Program-made: the position numbers and the translations under genes
Part shown: positions 6,857 through 13,614 of the stretch, piece by piece
Position numbering within the stretch: position 1 is the stretch's first letter
Layout of the letters: each line of letters begins with the position of its first letter
From: Bacteroidota bacterium
Lineage (GTDB): Bacteria > Bacteroidota > Bacteroidia > Cytophagales > Cyclobacteriaceae
Direction: 5' to 3'
DNA: 18,771 nt
Assembly (NCBI GenBank): GCA_003242315.1
Contig: QGUY01000047.1
Coordinates: forward strand, 1 to 18,771
The notes under the pieces: model-generated
The model's database searches: none
Told to the model about the DNA's origin: nothing
The model's input: only the letters and a program-made list of their open reading frames with translations

Positions 6857-7990
6857 ATGAGGAACGTGATGCTCTGTTTAATACTGTCGCTCCTATTTTC
6901 GTGCTCGGAAGGGAAAAGGTCTCATGATGCATATGCTCAGGATACCTCGACAATACCGTTGCGATATGCGGAGGGATTTACTATAACGAAGATTGGCGAT
7001 GCTACGCAGGTAACGGTGCGTTATCCTTATCAGGGCGCAACTTCGGGACACACGTACCTGCTGGTGAAAGATGAAGACAACGTTCCTGATGTTCCGGCAG
7101 GGACAGCGGTGATTAAGATTCCGATCAAAAGCATAGTGTGCACCTCCACAACGCACATACCGATGCTGGATTACCTGGGTGAGACTAACAAGCTGACTGG
7201 CTTTCCAACACTCGACTACGTAAGCTCGCCAGCCATGCGTGCCCGGATTGACAGCGGAAAGGTGCAGGAACTTGGGGTCGACAAGAGCATAAACCTCGAA
7301 ATACTCGCAGCCCTGAGACCTGATCTGGTCATGGGATATTCACTCACGGGCGACTATGGTCAGTTCCGAAAGATGGAGGAGTTGGGCATTCCTGTTGTGC
7401 TCAATGCGGAATATCTCGAAAAGCATCCACTGGGTCGTGCCGAATGGATCAAGTTTGTCGCACTCTTTTTTGATAAGCTGGAGAAAGCGGATTCAATCTT
7501 TAGCAGCATCGAAAAGGCATACAACGAGACGCGCATGCTTGCCGCACAGGTCAAGGAGCGTCCCACAGTGCTCAGTGGTATTGTGTACGGCGACGCATGG
7601 TTCCTCCCGGGTGGTAAAAACTACGCTGCACGGCTTTTTGAAGATGCTGGATGCCAGTATCTGTGGGCAGACGACTCGTCCAACGGCTTCATGCAACTCT
7701 CATTTGAATCTGTGTACGCAAAGGCACACGCGGCCGACCTGTGGATCGGTGTTGCCTCCTTTACCTCACTCGAAGAAATGCAGAAAGCCGACAAACGTTA
7801 CGCGGGGTTTAACGCGTTCAAGAGGGGTGAAGTGTACACCTACAATGCACGTCTTGGACTCAAAGGGGGTAACGAATACCTCGAACTTGGCTATCTGCGG
7901 CCGGACATCATCCTGAAGGATCTCGTGAAGATCGCCCATCCCCGGATTCTACCCGACTACCGACTATACTTCCACAAAAAGCTGGAATAA
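6857..7990 (+). CDS. btuF: BtuF-like ABC-transporter substrate-binding lipoprotein
   Basis: A 377-residue lipoprotein of the cobalamin/Fe-siderophore binding family (Peripla_BP_2 fold). The N-terminus is a lipoprotein signal with lipobox LFSC, giving Cys16. The binding domain includes KSIVCTSTTHIPMLDYLG, a helix with NLEILAALRPDLVMGYS, GIPVVLNAEYLEKHPLG and the long linking helix, then VLSGIVYGDAWFLPGGKNYAARLFEDAG and a C-terminal LGYLRPDIILKDLVKIAHP. The family captures a metal-chelate or corrinoid and hands it to a BtuCD-type importer. The cobalamin assignment comes from the divergent riboswitch-controlled receptor; the gene is on the other strand and not itself under the riboswitch. BtuC/BtuD are not in the window. 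The start at 6857 gives a compact lipoprotein signal. A heme or siderophore substrate is the alternative. Confidence 0.87.
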   Translation: MRNVMLCLILSLLFSCSEGKRSHDAYAQDTSTIPLRYAEGFTITKIGDATQVTVRYPYQGATSGHTYLLVKDEDNVPDVPAGTAVIKIPIKSIVCTSTTHIPMLDYLGETNKLTGFPTLDYVSSPAMRARIDSGKVQELGVDKSINLEILAALRPDLVMGYSLTGDYGQFRKMEELGIPVVLNAEYLEKHPLGRAEWIKFVALFFDKLEKADSIFSSIEKAYNETRMLAAQVKERPTVLSGIVYGDAWFLPGGKNYAARLFEDAGCQYLWADDSSNGFMQLSFESVYAKAHAADLWIGVASFTSLEEMQKADKRYAGFNAFKRGEVYTYNARLGLKGGNEYLELGYLRPDIILKDLVKIAHPRILPDYRLYFHKKLE

Positions 7991-8033
7991 GACCGTAAAT
8001 GGTACAAGACCGCTACGTTTGAGCCATCCCCCC

Positions 8034-8041
8034 TATATTTG
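8034..8041 (+). promoter_or_regulatory. -7 promoter element for the WG-repeat gene
   Basis: TATATTTG matches TAnnTTTG exactly and lies 9 nt before the ATG at 8051. No well-spaced -33 box is visible; the nearest TTTG (8018-8021) is only 12 nt away. It makes the ATG at 8051 the likely start and excludes the in-frame TTG at 8039, which overlaps the element. Confidence 0.55.
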
Positions 8042-8050
8042 TATATTTTT

Positions 8051-10159
8051 ATGAAGGTGGTGCTCTGGCTGGTCGTTTCCATTTTTAGTTTCGTTGCAGG
8101 TCTTGCCGAAACGTATCAAACATTCGAAGTAGACGGGAAGATAGGTCTGCGGGATGCGAAGGGGAATGTCGTTATTCCTCCCGCATATGATGCGCTCGGA
8201 TGGAGCGAAGGGCCTTTTTCTGTCATTGGTCAGGTTACAGGGTACAAAACGTCCGGACGTTGGGGGATTATCGCTGTAAATAACCGCGAGATTACAGAAG
8301 CGACATACACCGGACTCATACCGGCCGAAGGGAATCTCATCCTGGCGTACAAACGAATGCCCGGCTCATCGCGCTTCCTGGCCGGCTGTCTCGATACGTC
8401 GGGTAAAGAAGTCATTCCCTTTCAATATGAGGGTTTGACCATCAACTCCATGCGGGGCATTGTATACGTCCGATCAGGTAAGAGCTACAAGTACGGGCTG
8501 ATCGACCTTCACAATCGTCCCATTATTCCAATAGAATACGAACAGATTCAGTTTCTCGGAAGCCTTCGCTATGCGGTTCAGGACACGACGGGTCGCTTTG
8601 CATTGTTTACGGAAAATGGGAAACCTCTGACGGGCTTTATCTTCGACGACATCACGCGGTTCAGAAACAACTATGCGATAGTCTATCAAAACGGATATCA
8701 GGGCATCATCGACCGCAACGGCCTTCTCCGTGTCAATCCTTCGTTCACGAATATTCAACTGGAAGACAACGGGCAGGCGCGCGGTCGCAAACAAAACAAA
8801 TGGACCATCCTTGACGGAAAGAACAATACCCTTCAAACCGTACAATACGACTCAATATTCCCGCTTGGCGACGATCGTTTCGGTATTCGCAAAGGCGCCG
8901 GCATCGTAATCACGAGCAACAACTTTCGGGAACTCACCCCTACGCGCTTCAGCTCAGTCGGGACCTTCGACAACCAGCGGGCAGTCGTGACTCTGAATGG
9001 GCGACAAGGGCTCATCGATATCACTGGCGCTTACATCGTGCCTGCTGAGTATCGCGCCATCCGGCAGGACGGCAGCCGCATTTTTGCGCAGTTACAGGAC
9101 GCACGGTGGATTATGCTCGACTCAGTGGGAAATCGACTCACACAACGATCATATGATCGCATTGATCGATTTGACGGCAGACTTTTCACGGTGGTGAATG
9201 ACCGACGTTATGGTATCGTTGATGCTGGCGGAAAGGAGTTGGTGCGTTGCGTATATGACTCTATCCTCCAGCATGCGGAGGGAAAATTGGTGGTGCGCTT
9301 TCATGGTGATTATGGCATCATTGATCTCAACGAAAACTGGCTGACGGCACCAACCGCTGGTCGCCAATACATCGTGGCCTCGGATCGCCTCCTCATGAAA
9401 AGAGGGAACACTACATATCTGATGACATTCGCGGGAGAGATTATTTACTTCACCGCGAATCCCATTCGCGTGGCAGGTGAAGCGTTGGAAGAGACGACTT
9501 CGGACGGAGGAACCTGGAAGATCGATATGGATGGACGCATCGTCAGCCGCCAGGCACCACCCGTTGAACCTTTTGAATCAATCTTCGAAGAATCAGAAGG
9601 CCTCCGCGGAATCAAGAAGAATGGCAGATATGGATTTGTCGACAACCAGGGGAGGCTACGCATTGCGAACCGATATGAAGGCATCAAACCTTTCCGCGAA
9701 GGTCTTGGTGCGATAAAAATTCTGGGCAAGTGGGGATTCGTGAATCACGCGGAGCGGATTGCCGTCCAACCTGTGTATGACGATGTAGGTCAATTCGTCT
9801 CCGGTCTGGCGGTTGTGATGCAGAAGGGACAATACGGCCTCATCAACAAGTCCGGCGAGGTTGTTCTTCCCATCCGGTATGATAAAATAGAACGATTACC
9901 CACGGGGCGTTTCGAATTGACTACCGGAGATTCAAAGGGGCTTGCTGATAAAGATGGCCGACTCGTATTTGCCCCGCGTTATTCTGAAATTAACGACATC
10001 GACAACGGATATGTCATCGTCAACCGTGACGGCCGCTGTGGACTGGTGGCGCTCAACGGCGTCAGCACCATCCCGATGATGTACGATCGGATTTTCTATG
10101 ATCAGCACGGAGATAGGTATTTCGCGTTAACTGAAGCCGAATGGGAAACTATCCCATAA
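8051..10159 (+). CDS. Secreted WG-repeat protein
   Basis: A 702-residue protein with an N-terminal signal peptide (about 1-20) followed by WG (KWG) beta repeats for nearly its whole length. Roughly 14-16 degenerate units can be read, with the pattern [RK][WY]G-hydrophobic-[ILV]-D-x-x-G-x-x-[IV]-[IV]-P-x-x-Y-[DE]. Good examples are RWGII, YGLIDLHNRPIIPIEYEQI, RYGIVDAGGKELV, YGFVDNQGRL, KWGFV and QYGLINKSGEVVLPIRYDKI. A non-repeat interruption lies around residues 440-510. WG repeats are thought to build a beta-propeller or solenoid for binding, and no enzyme motif is seen. It is 60 nt downstream of the btuF-like gene but has its own -7 element, so a role in B12 uptake is not implied. The substrate or partner is unknown. 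Confidence 0.9.
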   Translation: MKVVLWLVVSIFSFVAGLAETYQTFEVDGKIGLRDAKGNVVIPPAYDALGWSEGPFSVIGQVTGYKTSGRWGIIAVNNREITEATYTGLIPAEGNLILAYKRMPGSSRFLAGCLDTSGKEVIPFQYEGLTINSMRGIVYVRSGKSYKYGLIDLHNRPIIPIEYEQIQFLGSLRYAVQDTTGRFALFTENGKPLTGFIFDDITRFRNNYAIVYQNGYQGIIDRNGLLRVNPSFTNIQLEDNGQARGRKQNKWTILDGKNNTLQTVQYDSIFPLGDDRFGIRKGAGIVITSNNFRELTPTRFSSVGTFDNQRAVVTLNGRQGLIDITGAYIVPAEYRAIRQDGSRIFAQLQDARWIMLDSVGNRLTQRSYDRIDRFDGRLFTVVNDRRYGIVDAGGKELVRCVYDSILQHAEGKLVVRFHGDYGIIDLNENWLTAPTAGRQYIVASDRLLMKRGNTTYLMTFAGEIIYFTANPIRVAGEALEETTSDGGTWKIDMDGRIVSRQAPPVEPFESIFEESEGLRGIKKNGRYGFVDNQGRLRIANRYEGIKPFREGLGAIKILGKWGFVNHAERIAVQPVYDDVGQFVSGLAVVMQKGQYGLINKSGEVVLPIRYDKIERLPTGRFELTTGDSKGLADKDGRLVFAPRYSEINDIDNGYVIVNRDGRCGLVALNGVSTIPMMYDRIFYDQHGDRYFALTEAEWETIP

Positions 10160-10160
10160 C

Positions 10161-10215
10161 CCCTATGTGCCCTGTGCGGTTCAACCTTCATTTGAACCAC
10201 AGAGGGCACATAGGG
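10161..10215. repeat. Long imperfect palindrome after the WG-repeat gene
   Basis: The left arm CCCTATGTGCCC-TGT-gc-GGTTCAA (10161-10184), a 7-nt loop (10185-10191) and the right arm TTGAACC-ACA-ga-GGGCACATAGGG (10192-10215) pair over 22 bp with two 2-nt bulges. It begins 1 nt after the WG gene's stop. It could serve as a terminator-like structure for either strand, but no U-run follows. It may be a copy of a dispersed intergenic palindromic repeat. Confidence 0.85.
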
Positions 10216-10249
10216 ACACTGATTCCCCCAACTCGTGTTCAAGAATTTT

Positions 10250-10274
10250 GAGACGCACCGCCGTGCGCTTCTAC
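10250..10274. repeat. Degenerate palindrome GAGACGC...GCGCTTCTAC, copy 1
   Basis: CGCAC (10254-10258) and GTGCG (10263-10267) pair across CGCC. The outer GAG/TTC pairs continue to 10250 and 10271 with one mismatch and one G-T. The GAGACGC start and TCTAC-like end are shared with the second palindrome at 10320-10345. The stretch 10216-10362 holds no convincing gene, only these palindromes. Confidence 0.5.
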
Positions 10275-10319
10275 ATGACGATCCCCACCAATTACCGTTT
10301 ACTGACTACGCTACACAAC

Positions 10320-10345
10320 GAGACGCGCGAGTCGCGCATCCCTAC
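10320..10345. repeat. Degenerate palindrome GAGACGCGCGA...CCCTAC, copy 2
   Basis: GCGCGA (10325-10330), a single G, and TCGCGC (10332-10337) are perfectly inverted, with partial outer pairing from GAGAC (10320-10324). It shares the GAGACGC opening and CTAC ending with the palindrome at 10250-10274, suggesting two decayed members of one repeat family. Confidence 0.5.
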
Positions 10346-10362
10346 TTACTACTCACCGCCAA

Positions 10363-11352
10363 CTATTCCTTCGGTCCGCTGGTAGAGTCCTTCCCTGCGC
10401 CAGATATCGACTGCCTCATCTCGGTGTCGGACTGGATATTCTGCATGCGGTAGTAATCCATAACCCCCAGGTGTCCCGCGATAAAGGCTTGTGAGATGGC
10501 TTTGGGGATTTCCGCTTCGGCCTGGATCACATTGGCGCGCGCTTCCTGGGCTTTTGCTTTCATTTCCTGTTCGAGAGCCACGGCCATGGCGCGTCTTTCT
10601 TCAGCTTTAGCTTCTGCTACTTTCAGGTCGGCAGAAGCCTGGTCGATTTGAAGTTTTGCACCGATGTTCGCGCCGACATCAACATCAGCAATATCGATGG
10701 AAAGAATTTCGAATGCTGTACCAGCGTCAAGGCCACGCGATAACACCACCTTGGAGATCTTATCCGGGTTCTCGAGCACCTCCTTGTGGGATTTCGCAGA
10801 ACCAATCGAGGTAACAATACCTTCTCCAACGCGGGCGAGGATGGTATCTTCGCCGGCACCACCAACGAGTTGCTGGATGTTAGCGCGAACGGTAACGCGG
10901 GCGACGGCGATCAGCTGAATCCCGTCCGCGGCAACAGCGGCAACCTTGGGTGTGGTGATCACCTTCGGGTTAACCGAGATTTGTACAGCCTCGAATACAT
11001 CGCGCCCGGCAAGGTCGATTGCCGTAGCTTGTTTGAACGAAAGATTGATATTGGCCTTGTCGGCAGAGATCAGCGCGCGAATCACGTTCGGCACATTACC
11101 TCCGGCGAGGTAGTGAGTTTCTAGTTCGCGGGTAGTCACTGTCAGACCGGCCTTCGTTGCCGTAATAAGAGAGTTGACAATGACGCTGGGCGGCACCTTC
11201 CTGATACGCATCCCGATGAGTTCACCGATCGTTACCCGCACGTTGGCGAACACCGCCGTGATCCAGAGCCCAACGGGTATGAAGTAAAAGAAAATGAAAA
11301 GGCCAACGATGCCCAGGAATACTAAGAGAAGTAAGGGAAGACTGCCGTCCAT
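10363..11352 (-). CDS. floA: Flotillin-like protein FloA
   Basis: FloA (YqfA family) is a membrane-embedded SPFH scaffold that organises functional membrane microdomains. The 329 residues match the family. The hydrophobic N-terminus (about 6-37) inserts in the membrane, followed by NVRVTIGELIGMRIRKVPP and an SPFH-like core with GLTVTTRELETHYLAGGNV, KANINLSFKQATAIDLAGRDV and VARVTVRANIQQLVGGAGEDTI. A long charged Glu/Ala-rich coiled coil (about 235-295) follows. The last 35 residues are polar. The gene follows nfeD by 13 nt on the same strand, a standard pairing that supports both calls. It is probably expressed from the promoter in front of nfeD. Confidence 0.95.
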   Translation of the reverse strand: MDGSLPLLLLVFLGIVGLFIFFYFIPVGLWITAVFANVRVTIGELIGMRIRKVPPSVIVNSLITATKAGLTVTTRELETHYLAGGNVPNVIRALISADKANINLSFKQATAIDLAGRDVFEAVQISVNPKVITTPKVAAVAADGIQLIAVARVTVRANIQQLVGGAGEDTILARVGEGIVTSIGSAKSHKEVLENPDKISKVVLSRGLDAGTAFEILSIDIADVDVGANIGAKLQIDQASADLKVAEAKAEERRAMAVALEQEMKAKAQEARANVIQAEAEIPKAISQAFIAGHLGVMDYYRMQNIQSDTEMRQSISGAGKDSTSGPKE

Positions 11353-11365
11353 ATGAAATTGTTAA

Positions 11366-11833
11366 TTAGGTTATTGGTTCAACAACGACTTGATTGGATG
11401 AGATACGAATAACTTTCACATGTGTACCCGCGGGAGCAAAGTTTCCCAATGTTGTCACCTCATACATCTTCCCACCTATTTCAGCTTTGCCTGCCGGTCG
11501 CAGAGCCGATACCGCAACGCCTTCATCACCAACTTTGAGATCGGCCAGAGCGCCTTCGTTAACACGACTGTCGATGGCGCTTTGCAGTGATAACTTCCTC
11601 CACGGTTTAGTCCGTAGCGACCAGAACAACGCCAGTCCGGTAGCAATTGCAGTAGCACCTGCAACGGCGTACCCCGTGCGGATTCCGAAGTTATTAAAAG
11701 CCATGACGATACCGCCGATGACCATGCCAAAGCCCAGAATGCCCACAACGGTCGTTCCGGGAACAAAGATGATCTCAACGACAATGAGAGCAATGCCGAC
11801 TACGATCAAAGATATGATTGCTACCCATTCCAT
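11366..11833 (-). CDS. NfeD-family membrane protein (short form)
   Basis: A 155-residue protein with three membrane segments (about 4-24, 27-47 and 55-72) and a C-terminal OB-fold domain (about 85-155), seen as LKVGDEGVAVSALRPAGKAEIGGKMYEV followed by strands ending QVVVEP. This is the short NfeD form without the ClpP-class protease domain. Short NfeD proteins are encoded beside flotillins or stomatins and are thought to anchor or partner them. It is the first gene of an nfeD-floA pair (13-nt gap). A TAnnTTTG element lies 16 nt upstream of the ATG. Confidence 0.92.
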   Translation of the reverse strand: MEWVAIISLIVVGIALIVVEIIFVPGTTVVGILGFGMVIGGIVMAFNNFGIRTGYAVAGATAIATGLALFWSLRTKPWRKLSLQSAIDSRVNEGALADLKVGDEGVAVSALRPAGKAEIGGKMYEVTTLGNFAPAGTHVKVIRISSNQVVVEPIT

Positions 11834-11849
11834 CAGGCCATCCGTTTTC

Positions 11850-11857
11850 CAAAGCTA
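11850..11857 (-). promoter_or_regulatory. -7 promoter element for nfeD-floA
   Basis: TAGCTTTG on the minus strand matches TAnnTTTG and lies 16 nt before the nfeD ATG at 11833. An inverted repeat AACCAT-TTTTGG-ATGGTT (11857-11874) abuts it on the upstream side. No clear -33 box is visible. Confidence 0.5.
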
Positions 11858-11966
11858 ACCATTTTTGGATGGTTTCCACGCTGTAAAGGGTTCTGACAGC
11901 AGCGCAGGGGAGAGGCGTGGGAGCCCTCGGAACTCCTTCACGGCCCTTAAGTACCCATATTCAATC

Positions 11967-13442
11967 TTAATAAGCCCGTGCAAACAACACGCGACGTTTT
12001 GAGGGCTTCCCGGAATAGACGCACTTGCCCTCTTCTTCCTGGGCGTCGAGCGGGATACAGCGAATAGTGGCTTTTGTTTCTTCCTTGATCAACGCCTCGG
12101 TTTCCATGGTGCCATCCCAATGCGCTGACACAAAGCCGCCTTTCTGGTCAAGCACCTCGATCATTTCCTTGTAGGTTTCTACGCGGGTTGTTTTCTGGTT
12201 TCGGAAATCCAGCGCTCGCTTGTATATGGTTTTCTGAATGTCTTCAAGAAGTGCTGGGATGGTCGTTGCCGCAGCATCGAGTTTTACGACCTGCTTTTCA
12301 CGGGTATCGCGTCGCGCCACTTCGAGCGTTCCGTTTTCCAGGTCGCGGGGTCCGATAGCAATCCGCACCGGGATACCTTTCAATTCGTGCTCGGCAAACT
12401 TGAATCCGGGCTTGTGCGTATCGCGGTCGTCGAATTTAACCGTGAGCCCCAGCCGACGCAGGTCAGCAAGTACCGGTTCGATTCGGGCCGAGATCGCGGA
12501 CAGTTCTTCTTCATTTCTGAAGATCGGCACAGCGACCACATGGATGGGTGCAAGTTTGGGCGGCAGGATGAGTCCGTCATCGTCGGAGTGTGCGAGGATC
12601 AGCGCGCCGATGAGTCGGGTGCTGACGCCCCACGAAGTTCCCCATACGTATTCAAGTTTTCCGTCCTTACCGGAGAACTGTACATCAAATGCTTTCGCAA
12701 AGTTCTGACCGAGGAAGTGTGACGTGCCTGCCTGCAGGGCCCGGCCGTCCTGCATCATCGCTTCAATGCAGTAGGTGTCTACAGCTCCCGGGAATTTCTC
12801 TCCTTCGCTCTTCTTGCCCTTATACACAGGCATGGCCATGTATTCCTGGGCAAAAGTCTCGTAAACGTCGAGCATCTGGAGCGTTTCTTTGACCGCTTCC
12901 TCAGCAGTAGCGTGCGCGGTATGCCCCTCCTGCCACAGGAATTCCGCGGTCCGGAGGAACAAACGGGTGCGCATTTCCCAGCGCACAACGTTGGCCCACT
13001 GGTTAACGAGTATGGGAAGGTCGCGGTAGCTCTGAATCCACTTTTTGTAGGTGTTCCAGATCACCGTCTCGGATGTGGGGCGCACGATGAGTTCTTCTTC
13101 CAGCTTGGCGTCCGGGTCGACAATGACACCACTGCCGTCTTCGGCATTCTTCAGGCGGTAGTGCGTCACTACGGCACACTCCTTCGCGAAACCCTCTACG
13201 TGTTCAGCCTCGCGCGCGAGGTAAGATTTGGGGACGAACAGGGGGAAATAGGCGTTGACGTGGCCGGTGTCTTTGAACATCTTGTCGAGCGCAGCCTGCA
13301 TCTTCTCCCATATGCTGAAGCCGTACGGTTTGATCACCATACAACCCCGGACATCGGAGTGTTCAGCGAGGTCCGCCTTCTTCACTAACTCATTGTACCA
13401 CTGAGAGTAATCCTCCGACCTGGACGGTAATTCTTTGGCCAT
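11967..13442 (-). CDS. proS: Prolyl-tRNA synthetase, archaeal/eukaryotic-type
   Basis: A cytosolic class II synthetase that charges tRNA-Pro. The 491 residues, with no inserted editing domain between motifs 2 and 3, fit the archaeal/eukaryotic-type ProRS. Visible features are the N-terminal EDYSQWYNELVKKADLA, GCMVIKPYGFSIWEKMQ (motif 1 region), the LIVRPTSETVI proline-binding loop, motif 2 VVRWEMRTRLFLRTAEFLWQ, GHTAHAT, and motif 3 TSWGVSTRLIGALILAHSDDDG. The anticodon-binding domain starts near residue 300, and the C-terminal domain ends in the typical ARAY. The C-terminal zinc-site region keeps few cysteines (C..., CVYSGK), so the metal may be absent. The start at 13442 gives a standard N-terminus; the frame continues upstream to 13499 but passes through the -7 element. 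Confidence 0.97.
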   Translation of the reverse strand: MAKELPSRSEDYSQWYNELVKKADLAEHSDVRGCMVIKPYGFSIWEKMQAALDKMFKDTGHVNAYFPLFVPKSYLAREAEHVEGFAKECAVVTHYRLKNAEDGSGVIVDPDAKLEEELIVRPTSETVIWNTYKKWIQSYRDLPILVNQWANVVRWEMRTRLFLRTAEFLWQEGHTAHATAEEAVKETLQMLDVYETFAQEYMAMPVYKGKKSEGEKFPGAVDTYCIEAMMQDGRALQAGTSHFLGQNFAKAFDVQFSGKDGKLEYVWGTSWGVSTRLIGALILAHSDDDGLILPPKLAPIHVVAVPIFRNEEELSAISARIEPVLADLRRLGLTVKFDDRDTHKPGFKFAEHELKGIPVRIAIGPRDLENGTLEVARRDTREKQVVKLDAAATTIPALLEDIQKTIYKRALDFRNQKTTRVETYKEMIEVLDQKGGFVSAHWDGTMETEALIKEETKATIRCIPLDAQEEEGKCVYSGKPSKRRVLFARAY

Positions 13443-13485
13443 TCTGGTATAATAGTTGCTCTTATTTTGGAAGAAAAATTCCCGG

Positions 13486-13493
13486 CAAATATA
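13486..13493 (-). promoter_or_regulatory. -7 promoter element for proS
   Basis: TATATTTG on the minus strand matches TAnnTTTG and lies 43 nt before the ATG at 13442. No TTG at the -33 distance is seen. Confidence 0.5.
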
Positions 13494-13550
13494 CGGCACA
13501 CGCAGCGTTTTGCGCGGTTTGCCAGAATTTTAATAGAGGTTATAGGGTTA

Positions 13551-13594
13551 ATTTCATAAATTGAAATACTTTTCACCGCTTATGCGTTATAAGC
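13551..13594. promoter_or_regulatory. Two inverted repeats in the proS / Tyr-Trp-rich-gene divergent region
   Basis: ATTTCA-taaat-TGAAAT (13551-13567) and GCTTAT-gcgtt-ATAAGC (13578-13594) each have perfect 6-bp arms. Both lie within 65 nt upstream of the ATG at 13615. A 7-of-8 match to the -7 element, TACTTTTC (13567-13574), lies between them. They are candidate operator sites for the plus-strand pair; the function is not demonstrated. Confidence 0.35.
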
Positions 13595-13614
13595 ATTAGA
13601 AGACAGGGGGTATT

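Noticed and set aside
8039..8051. TTG at 8039 as the start of the WG-repeat gene
   Set aside because: It overlaps the -7 element TATATTTG. The ATG at 8051 begins a clean signal peptide.
10167..10385. Short overlapping open frames in the gap between the WG-repeat gene and floA
   Set aside because: They run through the palindromes and into the 3' end of floA, have low-complexity or basic translations and no promoter or conserved motif.
12912..13388. Plus-strand open frame of 158 codons inside proS
   Set aside because: It is antisense to the conserved core of prolyl-tRNA synthetase, with no start-site signals or family resemblance.
13443..13499. Upstream extension of proS by 19 residues
   Set aside because: The extension crosses the TATATTTG promoter element and adds residues not typical of ProRS. 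The ATG at 13442 gives the expected N-terminus.
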